Shown here in pieces: positions 35,922-47,260 of a stretch of DNA of 64,000 nt. Both the position numbers and the translations under genes were made by a program. Under the pieces are notes generated by a model. It saw only the letters and a program-made list of their open reading frames with translations, was not told the DNA's origin and did no database searches. This DNA is from Theocolax elegans (Eukaryota > Arthropoda > Insecta > Hymenoptera > Cerocephalidae). Each line of letters starts with the position of its first letter. Positions within the stretch are counted from its first letter, which is position 1. The DNA is taken from the NCBI GenBank assembly GCA_026168455.1, contig CM047426.1:1853501-1917500 (forward strand), given 5' to 3'.

Positions 35922-38231
35922 TTATTGGAGGTCAGCCCGCTTTAGTCGAAGAATGCCTTCGACATAACGGGCTATTGACCTCCAATTCTCCTTCGTAGCC
36001 AGCATCAAGGGAACGACGTTGTCGGGTGTTAAGTTACCCACGTCGCTCTCAATGCTGGCTCTATCTTCCCTCCACCGTTCACACACGAAGAACGTGTGGT
36101 GGGCATCGTCCTTTTCGGACCCGCAGTACAAGCACCGCGGGTCCATCGCCTTACCCATTCGGTGCAGGTACGCGCGGAAGTATCCATGGCCCGTCAGCAG
36201 CTGGGTGAGGTAGAAATTCACCTCCCCATACTGCCTACCGTGCCATAGGGACAGCTGGCTGATCAACCTTGCCGTCCATCTTCCGCGCGTTTCCCGCTCC
36301 CATTGCTCCTGCCAGGAGAGCAAGGTCTGCACTCTGGCAGCTTCCTTAGCCCTTACTGGTCCAAGCTCCTCCTTCCACTGGTAGACGTTTCGGCGCTCTA
36401 TGGCTAGGAGGTCAATGGGTATGACCCCCGCCACTACCAGAACTGCCGGCTCAGACACCGTGCGATACGAGCTCGTCACTCGAAGCGCGCACCTCCGTTG
36501 AACTGCCAAGAGGCGCTTGCGGTACTTTTGGTGTCGCAGCGCCTCTGACCATATTTCGGCTCCGTACAACATTATCGACTCGGCGGTCCGCAGCAGCAGG
36601 CGCCTGACGCTCGGGCGCGGGCCCCCAATGTTGGCCATTACCCTGCTCAGGTTTGTAACTACCGCAGCCGCCTTGTCTGCCGCCTCTTTGATCAGGTCCC
36701 AGAAGGTGAGCTTTGAATCAAGCATCACCCCCAGGTACCTGACTACCAACTTAGTGGTAACGGCTTCTCCACCAACGTTCAACGGCACAATTTTTGGCAC
36801 GCGCTTCTTCGTGAGAAGCACGATCTCGGTTTTTGCCATCGCCAGTTCCAGCCCATGCTCCTCCATCCAACGGCGAACACGGCCCATGATCTGATCGAGC
36901 CGCGTCTGTGCTATCTCCATGCTTCTAGCAATTATGGTAACGGCCACGTCATCCGCGTACCCGATCAGCGCGCAGCCCTCTGGCATTTCCATCCTGAGTA
37001 ACCCGTCGTAGGAAATATTCCACAGATCAGGACCCAGTATGGAACCTTGGGCTGCGCCTGCCGTGAGCTCTCGTCTTCTCTGGCCATCCGCTGTGTCATA
37101 CAGGATGTACCGGTCCCTCAGATAGTCCCCAAGGATCCGCAAGAGATACCTTGGTACATCAAAGTCCCGTTCCAGAGCCTGTAGCACGTCGGACCACCTT
37201 AGCGAGTTGAAGGCGTTCTTGACGTCGAGCGTCACCAGGAGACAGATTGGGCGGGAAAAGTGGTTTCCGCTCTCCGTACTCATGGCCGCCCTCACTACCT
37301 CCTGAACAGCATCTATGGTGGATCTTCCTCTCCGAAAACCATATTGTTTCTCGGAGAGGTCGCCCGCAGCCTGAATCACAGTCTGCAGACGCGATCGCAC
37401 CAGCTTCTCCAGGAGTTTGCCCGCGGTGTCCAACATACACAGCGGTCTGTACGATGATGGCGCATCCGCCGGTCCTTTGCCCTTGCTTATCAGAACCAGC
37501 CTTGCCTCCTTCCAGGGAGCGTAGAATTTTCCAGCCCGGAGACAAGTATTGAACATGCAAAGCAAGAGCTCTGGATGACTTTGCGCCACAGCTTTCAGTA
37601 CCTCAGATGGTACCCCGTCTGGTCCAGGCGCCTTCTTGCACTTCAAGGTGCGCACTGCCTTCTCCAGCTCCGCCCGGGTGAAGAGCGGAGCTTCGAGCCC
37701 ATCTGGGACTGCGAGATCATCCGCGCGCTTCGGATGAGTGGGAAAAAGGGTACAGACGATCTGGTCCATGACCTCAGCGCTCATCGGGGCACTTTTCGCA
37801 AAGGCCCCGACTTTGCGCATTACGATCTTGTACCCCAAACCCCACGGATCCTTATTTAGATCCTCTCGCAGCTTCTCCATGCATCGGTACTTACTTGCTT
37901 GTATTGCCCGACTGAGAGCTTTCTTCGCCGTCTGATGCTCCATTATTTTAAGCGCCGAATCGCGGTCCCGCTTCTTAGCTCTCTGAGCTAGACGCCGTAG
38001 CCGTAAGCACCGGCGCCGCAGGTCCGCAATCTCTCCCGTCCACCAGTACGCAGGACGTTTTCTGCCCGCCGCCTTCTTGAGGGGTACCGCTTCCTTACAG
38101 GCCCGCAGGATCAGGTGCATGATATTGCTCGTCACCCGATCAGCCCGTTCAGAAGCTGATACTCCCTCCGGTATCTCCACCAGGGCTTGCTGACCGCGTT
38201 CTAGGGCCAGAGATAACTTATTGACGTCCAT
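35922..38231 (-). CDS. non-LTR retrotransposon ORF2: reverse transcriptase (partial)
   Basis: The intact frame encodes 769 residues from an internal Met; it stays open upstream to 38282, so this Met is not the natural start. It catalyses target-primed reverse transcription of the element RNA. Visible reverse transcriptase landmarks: KKAPGPDGVPSE (199-210), SSYRPLCML (259-267), GFRRGRSTIDA (298-308), TLDVKNAFNSL with the catalytic Asp (334-344), GAAQGSILGP (392-401) and the catalytic GYADDVA (424-430). The carboxyl end has a CCHC-type zinc motif, C700 and C703, H712, C717 (CLYCG...HHTFFVC), as in R1-clade proteins. The amino-terminal endonuclease found in full-length R1 ORF2 (about 1000 residues) is lost by truncation. 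No internal stop or frameshift is seen, so the insertion is recent. R1-clade placement is inference from motif style; another group with a carboxyl-terminal CCHC is possible. Confidence 0.92.
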   Translation of the reverse strand: MDVNKLSLALERGQQALVEIPEGVSASERADRVTSNIMHLILRACKEAVPLKKAAGRKRPAYWWTGEIADLRRRCLRLRRLAQRAKKRDRDSALKIMEHQTAKKALSRAIQASKYRCMEKLREDLNKDPWGLGYKIVMRKVGAFAKSAPMSAEVMDQIVCTLFPTHPKRADDLAVPDGLEAPLFTRAELEKAVRTLKCKKAPGPDGVPSEVLKAVAQSHPELLLCMFNTCLRAGKFYAPWKEARLVLISKGKGPADAPSSYRPLCMLDTAGKLLEKLVRSRLQTVIQAAGDLSEKQYGFRRGRSTIDAVQEVVRAAMSTESGNHFSRPICLLVTLDVKNAFNSLRWSDVLQALERDFDVPRYLLRILGDYLRDRYILYDTADGQRRRELTAGAAQGSILGPDLWNISYDGLLRMEMPEGCALIGYADDVAVTIIARSMEIAQTRLDQIMGRVRRWMEEHGLELAMAKTEIVLLTKKRVPKIVPLNVGGEAVTTKLVVRYLGVMLDSKLTFWDLIKEAADKAAAVVTNLSRVMANIGGPRPSVRRLLLRTAESIMLYGAEIWSEALRHQKYRKRLLAVQRRCALRVTSSYRTVSEPAVLVVAGVIPIDLLAIERRNVYQWKEELGPVRAKEAARVQTLLSWQEQWERETRGRWTARLISQLSLWHGRQYGEVNFYLTQLLTGHGYFRAYLHRMGKAMDPRCLYCGSEKDDAHHTFFVCERWREDRASIESDVGNLTPDNVVPLMLATKENWRSIARYVEGILRLKRADLQ

Positions 38232-38289
38232 CCTGTCGATGTTCCACCTACGATGGCCGCTCCGAGGAGCTACCCTGACTGGCTACATG

Positions 38290-38379
38290 GAAATGCTTCA
38301 TATTAAAAGTACTAAAAATACTATTAATAAGAAAGAAGATACTGTTATGTTGAGTAGAATTTACAACAACATCTTGTAA
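38290..38379 (+). pseudogene. GIY-YIG endonuclease remnant, part 2
   Basis: After the second copy of the 15-bp target site (38290-38304) the same reading frame continues and ends with TAA at 38377-38379. Ignoring the insertion, the stretch from the Met at 35353 would be 120 residues, as expected for the end of a Penelope-like open frame. The remaining ~160 bp to the right arm are AT-rich 3' sequence. Confidence 0.7.
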
Positions 38380-38539
38380 CCGTTGAAAATTATTCTTAGA
38401 ACTTGTAAAATCGTTAGACCGAGCAGATCCTTGTACTTCTGCGAATCTTATACATATGACAATCTTTTGTACACGTTATATATAGCAATAACAATTTTTG
38501 AAATTTCACTTGACTCTACTCATCTACGAGTAATGGAAG

Positions 38540-38795
38540 ATCAGTGCTAACTGTTTGACATTTATTTGGTAAAGATTGTTTTGTTATATATATAGTGTTT
38601 TTTTGTGAATTGTTGTTATTTAAAAAGTTTTTTCGTATATTTATTTATATTTGTTTGTTCAATAAATTAGTACTTAAAGAGGTCTGCAAAGCCTGGCTGA
38701 CGAAAAGTCGTACAACTTTTTAAAATAAAATTGGTTGTTAATTTCATTACAACCTGGATTTAACCCTTTAAAATCGTAATTGTGGATTTTATCAT
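38540..38795 (+). repeat. right inverted arm of Penelope-like element
   Basis: Partner of 35055-35310. It runs from ATCAGTGCTAACTGTTTGAC through TTGTTCAATAAATT to GGATTTTATCAT. The hammerhead-like motif here (about 38669-38716) is degraded: TTAAAGA replaces the CUGANGA core, while GAAAA, stem II (GTCTGC/GCTGAC, one mismatch) and stem I (GTAC/GTAC) are recognisable. Confidence 0.85.
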
Positions 38796-39610
38796 AACCA
38801 TGAAGGGTGTACATTCTAAAATAAGTTATAAAATGAATATTCGTAACCGCAAAATCTTAAGGAATAGTCAATTCTTAATAGCTAAATCGTTATTTTTTAA
38901 ACATTGTTCATTCTAACCTATAAAATAGCCATTCCCAATCTTATTCTATTAACAAATATAACTGATATTAATAGAATTTTAAAAAAAGCATAATATTTAA
39001 AAATTGTTAGAAAAGAATTCATTCTGAGGTATAATATAACCAATCCATACCTCAAAACGTTAACAAATGTCTAAATTACTCAGAAAGTACAATTTATACA
39101 TAAGTAAACAATTTTTTTAAGTAAAATCTTAAAAATCTTTAGAAGAGTTCATTATTAGCTATAAAATAACTATTCCTGACCTCAAAATCTTAACAAACAA
39201 TTAATTTTTAATAAATCTATAACTAATACATAATTAATATTGCAAGCGATTTTGTTAGGTGTATAAAATAGAAATTTTTTGAAAAATATTAGAATAAAAT
39301 TTATAACCAGTTAGAAAATAGTCATTCCTAACATCAACATATTAACGAAAAACATAATTTCTAGAAGTCGTTAGATTTGAATTCATTATATGAATTGTAA
39401 GATAACCATTTCTAAATTCGAAACATTAGCACACCGCCAAAATTTTCTTCAAAATTCCTAACCTGAAAACATTAACACACTGTCAAATTTTTAAATAATA
39501 CACATTTACATAATTCCAAAACCACAATTATAAAAAATACATCATTGTAACCTCCAAAATAAACATTCCTAACCTCAAAACCATAACAAAAAAAACGTAC
39601 CACATTTCCC
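38796..39610 (+). repeat. degenerate ~100-130-bp array (TATAAAATA...CCTAACCTCAAAA)
   Basis: A unit of the form ATTCATT, then TATAAAATAACCATTCCTAA, then CCTCAAAA, then TTAACAAA recurs at about 38828, 38900, 39018, 39147, 39297, 39370, 39455 and 39545. Heavy divergence shows age. Similar units occur at 34885-35054 (same array, split), 46640-47260 and, as single pieces, at 24050-24140, 28080-28150 and 56010-56060. Confidence 0.55.
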
Positions 39611-41073
39611 ATAAAAAAAAATAAAAAAAATACAAAATATACCTCTAAATCGCAATTATTCTAATTGTTTGGACTATATGGAATGGATTACTCTTATCGA
39701 TTTTTCTCCGAGCGTTGCACGTATACTATACACACACATATATATACACACACCGCGTATAATAAACCTGGATGGGGGTAAGGAAAGACTGACACGAATT
39801 ACCGGCCTTCGTCGTTTGGGGATTACACTTTTACCGGCTTATTTAATTACAGGAGGAACTGCCGTACCGAGGATTATCGGCCTCCTGATGAGACTGAAAA
39901 GCTCAACGCGTAATTGGGGGAATATCCGGTGTGTTTTACTATAACGTTAACGAATTCACGAGATTTTCCATACATATATCCCCGTATAGAGAGGTTATAT
40001 TATTGTATCACCTTGCGTTACTCCCTTTCTTTTTTTTTGTAACAAATGTAAAATTGGAGCAGTTTGATAAATTTATTATATGTTTATAATTTCTGTTGTG
40101 GACGAATATAGGGAAAAAATGCTTCACTGAAATTTAAATAATTCACGGTTTGTTGAATTTAGTGATTTTATTTAGAATTAAGAGGAAAGGTGGAATGAAG
40201 GGATTGTGTATGAACTTTTGTTCAAATAATTATAAAATTACATGTCATTGAAAAATTACTGTATGTCATCATGTTTCTAAGAAATCAGAAAGAAATTGCA
40301 ATCGTTTTTGCAATCATTTGAAATCAGCAATCATTTGTACCCTTAATGAAGAATGAATAGACCCTCGCTCTTTAGTGATTTTTTAACCTATTTTAAGAAA
40401 TTGTTATTATTAAACATTCGAAGTTAAAAATTGTGATTGACTAGTGTCTATAGACATTTTGCTCAATAAATTTTTGAAACAAAAACGTACAATCTTTTTT
40501 TAAAAAATGAAGTAGAAAAGACGTTTTACGCTTATTTAAGCAGCTGGCTTTCTAATCGACAGAATATTATAATTTAATAGCGCAAAGAAAGCTGAAATTA
40601 AAAGCTTCCATTTGAACTTGACTTCGTTCAAATAGTTCTAATGATTCAAAAATTACGTTTAATCGAAAATTGGTTAAAGATTAGCATATTTCTAGTGATT
40701 TTTTAACCCATTTTTAAAAAAGATTCTAAAATTGTACATTTAAAGCTGAAAATTCTGGACATTTCGTCCAATAGCTATTATAATATCCAATAACAATCCA
40801 CTAGTCAATATAGTGATAATATTTTCCTTTTTTTTTAAATCTAGAGAAAAACGTTCAACCCACTATTACATAATTCTAGTCCAGAATAACCTAGTAACAT
40901 AATTTAAAACTAGAAATTGAAAAGATACTTGTTAAAATTACTTCCAACGGTATAAAATTTATATCGAAATCATACTCTTGAATCTAATACTTCTAGTAAT
41001 ATTTTAACCTAACTTTTTTATTTGTTAATATCAAACGTAACTTTTGATCCTTTCGCGCTATCGAAAAAAACTA
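39611..41073. other. spacer with less AT-rich patch at 39660-39950
   Basis: 39660-39950 is richer in G and C, includes short CA/TA repeats and has an open frame at 39669-39944 without recognisable domain. The rest is AT-rich with no gene. Confidence 0.4.
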
Positions 41074-41231
41074 AATTCCATCCAAATGAAATTTAGTAGT
41101 TAAATATCTATCAGATCAATATTAATTTTGAAAAAATTTCATTACTCTAACTAATTCCATCCAAATGAAATTTAGTAGTTAAATATCTATCAGATCAATA
41201 TTAATTTTGAAAAAATTTCATTACTCTAACC
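41074..41231 (+). repeat. 79-bp tandem duplication, two near-identical copies
   Basis: The segment beginning AATTCCATCCAAATGAAATT at 41074 starts again at 41153 and continues to about 41231 with no difference seen by eye. Such identity indicates a very recent duplication, or an assembly artefact. Confidence 0.9.
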
Positions 41232-42240
41232 TCATCAAATTTAATTCCAAAAGACCCTACGATTCCCATCATATTTCTGTAATTTCCCACATTTTTACTA
41301 CTATAATTCACAATCGTATTACCGGACGACGCACAAAGGCATTACAAATATTAAAAACAAGAAAAAAAATTGTATAATATAATTTTTCATAAACGCAATA
41401 GTCAACAAGGTTGAATTAATCCCGTGGGTTCACGTAAGCGCATCGCCAGTTTCATTCCCAAGCTCACACATATATCAGCGCAATAAATATTTCACGTGGA
41501 AGCTAGTAGGTTAATTAATATTTCACTACAGAAATCCACGGTTCACTTCAATTTACAAAAATAGAAAAAAATATAAAATAAAACGAGCCTTTTCCCTTTC
41601 ACTTTGTACGATTTTCCAAATTTAACCTAAAAATTATTCATCAGAATCGATGTTCGATGTAATTTTTGGACAGCATGTATATACAATGGAACGGAATGTC
41701 GGAATATTGCTAGAATAGTTAATTGTACAACTTTTTATAAATTGAACGATGGTTAATTATTAATTTTTTCTTAAATTACCGTGACGGCTGGGTTAATGTA
41801 TTGCAATTTTTAATGAGAAATTAAAAAATAACCGTTTTATGGCACTATTAAAATTCTTTTCGAATCATTATGAATTTTTAGGTTAATTTTTGACGAACAG
41901 CTGATGTAAGTGTAGTTTATCGTAATATTCATTAGAAAAATAGTTATCAGTTTTAAAAATTAAAAATTGTAGATTTCTACGTACCTCTTTGTGCTTCAAA
42001 TAAAGTATGCATTATGCAATATATAAGCGGACGCCACACCGGACTCTCCCGACAACTAAGTAAAATTTTTTAAAGTAAATTATTTTCAATTTTGTAAATT
42101 GTTTTACCAAGTTCTATAAAGGGCAATTCATAAAATTTCAATAAAAAAATAATTGACGTTTCCGCACATTATTATTTGTTTAATTAAAATCGAGTGATTA
42201 CTTACTCTAATGAAATCATATTTTAAAATAATTTAATTAT
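41232..42240. other. AT-rich spacer, no gene seen
   Basis: No coding sequence, RNA gene or clear repeat is recognised. Confidence 0.5.
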
Positions 42241-43330
42241 ATTTTTAATATACGAATGTACATTAAAAATCACGCTTGAAATCAATATCAAAATCTTCTG
42301 AAATTTCGAAATAATAATGAAATCATATGCAATAAAAAATCGAATTTAATAACATTTAAAGTTTAAAATCAATTTTCTAATAATACGCACTTTAAACTGA
42401 ATGAATAACGTTTTTATTTTGTTTTACATTTTTCGTATCATTTAAAAATTACGTTGAAATCGTGTAGTACTTGAATAAAATCATTTAAAATAACAAAACA
42501 AAATCTACTTTTATAAATTCATTTGAAATATAAAACGGTATAATAATAATGTTTAACGATTATATCGAAACGTTAAAAATACATATTGTAATCACTGGAA
42601 ATCAACGTTGGACACATTTGAAATTACTTACGAATCTATTGCATTTAATTTTTAAATTATTAGAATTATAAAATTAATTTAATTATAGCATGATCGTATT
42701 TTTATTTTTCGTATTCGTTGATTGTATTTTGAAATCATTAGAAATTATTAGAAATTGTTTAAATTTATGTAACATTACATAAAATTATTTTAAATTGTTT
42801 CAAATCATTTAGAATTCTTTTAACACACTACGAGATCGTTAATAAATCATATGAAATCGCTAATAAATTATGTAAAATCAGTAATAAATCATGTGAAATC
42901 ACTAATAAACAAAGGGAAATCACTAATAAATCAGTGTAATCACTAAATCAATGAAATCACTAATAAATCAGTGTGATCACTAAATCAATGAAATCATTAA
43001 TAAATTAGTGTAATCACTAAATCAATGAAATGACCAATATATCATATGAAATCATTGATACATCAATATGAAATCACAGATAAATCATATAAAATCACTA
43101 ATAAACCATAAAAAATCACTCATACGTTATGTGCCATTACATAAATTCCTTTTTATATACTACACATAATGATATAAAGCTGTATGTAATTATTTTAAAA
43201 TCATGTGATATCATACTAAACCCCATAAAAATCACTCTAATCGCTTAAAACTAATAAATACGATTTTAAATAACGTTAAATCGTTTGTTATCAAGCACGA
43301 AATCACTCGAAAACTCAAAAAGATCACCTA
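42240..43330 (+). repeat. GAAATCA-type array with 37-bp minisatellite core
   Basis: The stretch is dominated by AAATCA words. Between about 42840 and 43030 a 37-bp composite unit (AAATCACTAATAAATCAGTG plus TAATCACTAAATCAATG) repeats about three times, preceded and followed by shorter AATCACTAATAAA units. Same vocabulary as 9540-10370 and 52880-54180. Confidence 0.6.
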
Positions 43331-45930
43331 CATTCAAAATAAAAACCAAAAGAACGTCACTGACACAATTACTAACAAACAAAGAAAACTTTGTCAGATG
43401 GTAAACAAGGAATAACGTTCCATTCCCTGTGAAACAAATTGTTATAGAAAACACGGTAATACATTTTAAAGACGTAATAATATAATAAAAGCTAGAGAGG
43501 TAGGGAAAATCGTATTTTCTTCATTTTCCAAGTATGCCACGGTACGCCTATATACATATACATTCGCGAATGAAAATGAAGCTCGTTTGCTCCTCGTACA
43601 CTCGCACACACACACACACACACACATAAATTTCACGGCTCCCTTACTAACATTAATTGCCATCCAAGCAGTTATGCTATATATATACAAATAAACGCGT
43701 AAAACGCACAATGCATGTATATATATAAACAACTATATACGTACCGTATTTTTTTTCTTTTTATTTCAATTTTGAGAAAATTGAATTTCTCTTTTTTGGA
43801 AAATTATTTGTATATTTTGACTATTTCAATTCACTATACGGCCGCGAAGAAGTTCATTGATTCATAGAGACGATTTTTTAATTTTCCCTTCCTTTTTTTC
43901 AATTCGCGTTTTATTGATGCATCGATGCTTCACCCGCGTTCTTTTTATCTTATTCTTGATTTGTCCGGGTTTAATTAAAGGGATGCGTGCATGTATAGAT
44001 ATACTTCGTTTTTATATTTTTTTTTGTTGAACATCGTTAATTAAATTTAGATGATTAACGGTAAACGATTGTTTGTTAGGAAATAGGATTGCAATTTTTT
44101 CAATTTATGAAAATTCTTAACTTAAAATGTTTTTTTTTAATAAAGTAAAGACGATGAAAATTTTTATCTAAAAATGTTAAAAAAAATTAACGTGAAATCG
44201 ATGAATATTTTGAAATAGTTTAATATAAAAATATAATACAGTATAATCGATTAAAATTATAGAAATTTTTAGATACAAATGTAATATATATGTATATATC
44301 AAGTGAAATCGATGAAAATCCATTTATATCGAATGAAAATTATATTTCCGAGTGTGAAAAATAACCAAAGGTATAAAAGGGTCGCTTTAACGAAGAATTC
44401 GTGTGTGTGAGCGTGCGCACGTCAAAGAAAATTAAATAGAATTGGAAAGTTTAGATATTTTCCTTTTTCTTTTTTCTTTATATATCGTATCGAGAGAACA
44501 TTGAACGGATTTTCCTTAATTGCCGAGAATAGGTGTCTTGATTTTTTTACATCATTATCGAATTTCATTGGAAGACCGCTAGGAGGTGTTGAAGATGGAT
44601 TGTAAGTCGATAGTGAAATTGTCGAAGTAATTATTTAAGTGTTTTTTTTTTATGGAACGTTGAAATGATTTTCTTTTTTTAATTTTAAATTGGAGGTCAG
44701 TTTTCCATGTTATTCTGAAATTTGTTGTTTTTTTCAAAATTAATTTGTTAAATAATTCGTTATTTTTATACATTGTTACGTATGTAACATCGACCTTCTC
44801 CATACACAACAACATGAAGTTATCGACATGTTCTGAGAATATTAAAAATTTTCAAATTCTTAATAAACCTCAGCAGTTTATCTAGAACATTCCAAGAGAA
44901 GTAAAAATTTTTAAAGTAAAAGTGTCGTTAAAAGTTACTAAAATTTAATTCTAAGAATTTTTATAATTTTCGAAACCCGCATTGTGTAGTACTTCTTTTG
45001 TATTTTATGCTTCAACGGTTAACCTCAAACATTCGAAAAAACATTCAAATTTTGTTCTGATGATTTTTTCTATTTATCAAACTCGCATTGTACCACTCTT
45101 CTTTCAACGGTTAACCATGAGCACTCGAAAAAAGTTCCAAATTTTTAAAATAAATATCGGTACCTACTTTTGAACAGTTCCGCATTCCTCTACACACATC
45201 TCAAACTTTAACGATCAACCGAAAAAATTCAAAAAGAAACCCCAAAATAACTCCTGGTTTGAAAATAATCGAAGCCATTTTTTAACCAACAATTCCAAAC
45301 TCATCGATCAAACGAACAATTTTTCCTTCGGTCACCGCACCGTCGGTAACGTACCTACAAATATTCACTCCCCATTCCTCAGCGTCCCTACCCCCAAAAA
45401 AACCACTTCAAATTCCAATATCACACCAATCGACAATTCGGCTGGTAAATTTCCAACGAAATAGCGACATCTACACCTCCACCAAAAAGAAGCGAGAAAA
45501 AAAAGAAGAAATGTAAAAGACCACTCGAGATTCCACGAATTCCTTTGGATAGTACCTGAAAATCAAAAGCAGATAGAGTAGACACGAGTTTAGTTTTCGC
45601 TCTGCATACGGAAGGTGGAATGTACCATGGTATAACGACCCTTACCATCGTCGTCGTCGTCGTGACTCGGGCTCCGTATTACTCGAGCTATGTAAATGAA
45701 TTTCGTTTAATTATCCAGGAGTTCCTACTATCTCTCTACATCCCTCTCCTCCTCCTCCTCCTCTTTCTATATATATATGTATGTTCGTTGACTCCTATTT
45801 CGCATGGTACCTCTTAAGAGATCCTCACGGTATTAAAATACCAATATTCGTAGGAAAAGAGGAAAAAATGTGAGGTTAGGTTGGACGTATATTGTTTTAC
45901 TTCGATTCGCGTCCTTATTTTTTTACTTTG
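43331..45930. other. spacer with CA microsatellite and less AT-rich patches
   Basis: (CA)n at about 43604-43626. Patches at 43500-43740 and 45420-45830 are less AT-rich; the latter holds GTC repeats near 45650 and CTC repeats near 45748. Overlapping open frames in these patches lack recognisable domains. No gene is supported. Confidence 0.4.
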
Positions 45931-46390
45931 ACTGACGAGCAATCAGTAAATCGGTAAGAATGTTGTTTTTTATATTAGGAACACTGGTTCGATTGAAAAA
46001 CAATCCTTTTATAATACGAACATTTTCTTTATCAAATTTATCAAATCATCAGAACTGATATAAAAATTTTTATTTTTTTTTATTTTACTTAATCTCGGAT
46101 TTTTTACTCGGATAAATGCGAAATCAACAAATTGGTATGAAATTTTTTTAAAGTTAAGAACACGGAAAAAATTTAAAAATTATTGGTTTTGTTTTAATTC
46201 AAATCCATGCGTAATTTTTTTTTTAGATTAGGAACACTGATTGGATATAAAAACGATCGTTTTTGTTCTTGTACACTTCGGAGTTTTACTTAAATCGACG
46301 AACAATCAACAAATCGGTACAAACGTTTTTTTTAGGTTAGAAACACTGATCGGATTTAAAATCGTTTTTTTTTAAATATTTACAATTATT
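45930..46390 (+). repeat. degenerate ~120-150-bp array (AATCRRYAAATCGGTA type)
   Basis: CAATCAGTAAATCGGTA (45950), AATCAACAAATTGGTAT (46122) and AATCAACAAATCGGTACA (46306), each followed by a T run and GGAACACTG-like or GAACACGG-like text, mark diverged tandem units. No gene is present. Confidence 0.45.
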
Positions 46391-46639
46391 CTAATGCGTT
46401 TGGATGCGTATAGACAGTCCCGAGAGAGAAATTTGATTTACTTGATGGCTCCGTGGACAGTGGATGTTTGACTTCCAACAACTCACCGCTCACCGAATTT
46501 TAATCAGTTTTAAGTGACGTTTTTCACAAATTTTGGACAATGAATATTTACGTACGAAATTGTAATTTATTATTATGTCGCGACGTAAACTAGTAGAATT
46601 TGAATAGCCTAGAAAAATTAAAACAAATTTTTCAGTAAC

Positions 46640-47260
46640 TTTCTTAAATGTTTAGAAAATGGCTACCTTAACCTTTAAAAATGAACAATGATGTAAGAAT
46701 AATATGGGAAATATAAAATATACAAAGTTGTAATTTATTATATATAACGTTCTTAACCTAGATTAAATGAAGACGAATTTTCCGATATTTTTGAAAATAA
46801 GTGAAAACGGTTAGTTAATAACCTACAAAAAGGCTTATTCTTAACCTGAAAATATTGAAAAAGGTACGTTATAATCTATTACAAAAGAAATTTTTTTTTT
46901 TCAACATTAAAAAGCCAGTTTTTTAAAACCTTTAAATCGGAATTGCTGTAACCTATTAAATGACCGTTCATAACCTCAAAAAATTTAAGAATCAATTTAA
47001 GATTAAATAGAAGAAATATAAGCATCAAAATCTCATTTATTACATTGTTTTTTCTGTATTTATTTTAAATGCCTACTAACAAAATATATATTCCTAACCT
47101 TAAAACATTTAGAATAAGGAAAAAACATATAAAAATATAACTTATACAGTGTTCCTAACCTCATAAAAGTATTACAACTTTTTTTAATACCAACTAACCA
47201 TTATTTAATGTTACTCATACAAATTCCTAACCTCGAAAATTTTAACGAAGATACAAGAAA
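46640..47260 (+). repeat. second AACCTCAAAA-type degenerate array
   Basis: TTCATAACCTCAAAAAATTT, ATTCCTAACCTTAAAACATT, GTTCCTAACCTCATAAAAGT and ATTCCTAACCTCGAAAATTT recur roughly every 60-130 bp, with the same consensus as 38796-39610. Confidence 0.5.

Larger units (their letters stand above)
35641..38289 (-). mobile_element. R1-like non-LTR retrotransposon, 5'-truncated
   Basis: The element lies on the minus strand between direct repeats GAAATGCTTCATATT (35626-35640 and 38290-38304), a 15-bp target-site duplication. Its 3' end is a poly(A) tract, seen as 24 T at 35641-35664, preceded on the element strand by AATAAA (35689-35684). The ~257-bp 3' untranslated part follows the stop codon. GC content is far above the surroundings. 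The 5' end is missing: ORF1 and the apurinic-type endonuclease of ORF2 are absent, the usual result of incomplete reverse transcription. It inserted into the Penelope-like endonuclease frame, so it is the younger element. Confidence 0.93.
35055..38795 (+). mobile_element. Penelope-like element, 5'-truncated and interrupted
   Basis: Inverted arms of 256 bp (35055-35310 and 38540-38795) flank a small internal region that encodes, on the plus strand, the carboxyl-terminal part of a GIY-YIG endonuclease. GIY-YIG nuclease plus terminal repeats in inverted arrangement is the hallmark of Penelope-like retroelements. The reverse transcriptase part is missing: only about 560 bp of body remain once the inserted R1-like element (35641-38289) is discounted. 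A clear target duplication for this element is not seen. The element is dead: truncated and disrupted. Confidence 0.75.

Noticed and set aside
35353..35967. A single 204-residue plus-strand protein
   Set aside because: It is a chimera: the first 96 residues are Penelope-like endonuclease, the rest is read through the poly(T) tract and the antisense 3' end of the R1-like element.
36019..37935. Plus-strand open frames opposite the reverse transcriptase, and other minus-strand frames within it
   Set aside because: Shadows of the GC-rich minus-strand ORF2 in other frames, with no domains of their own.
35922..38231. R1-like element as an rDNA insertion
   Set aside because: The flanks are a transposon frame in AT-rich DNA, with no rRNA sequence on either side.
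39883..39912. CTGATGAGACTGAAAAG, resembling a hammerhead core
   Set aside because: No stem II can form between the core and the GAAA, and no stem I partner is visible.
42840..43030. Regular repeats as a possible CRISPR array
   Set aside because: Units are diverged, directly abutting and AT-rich with no unique spacers, and the context is a eukaryotic genome.
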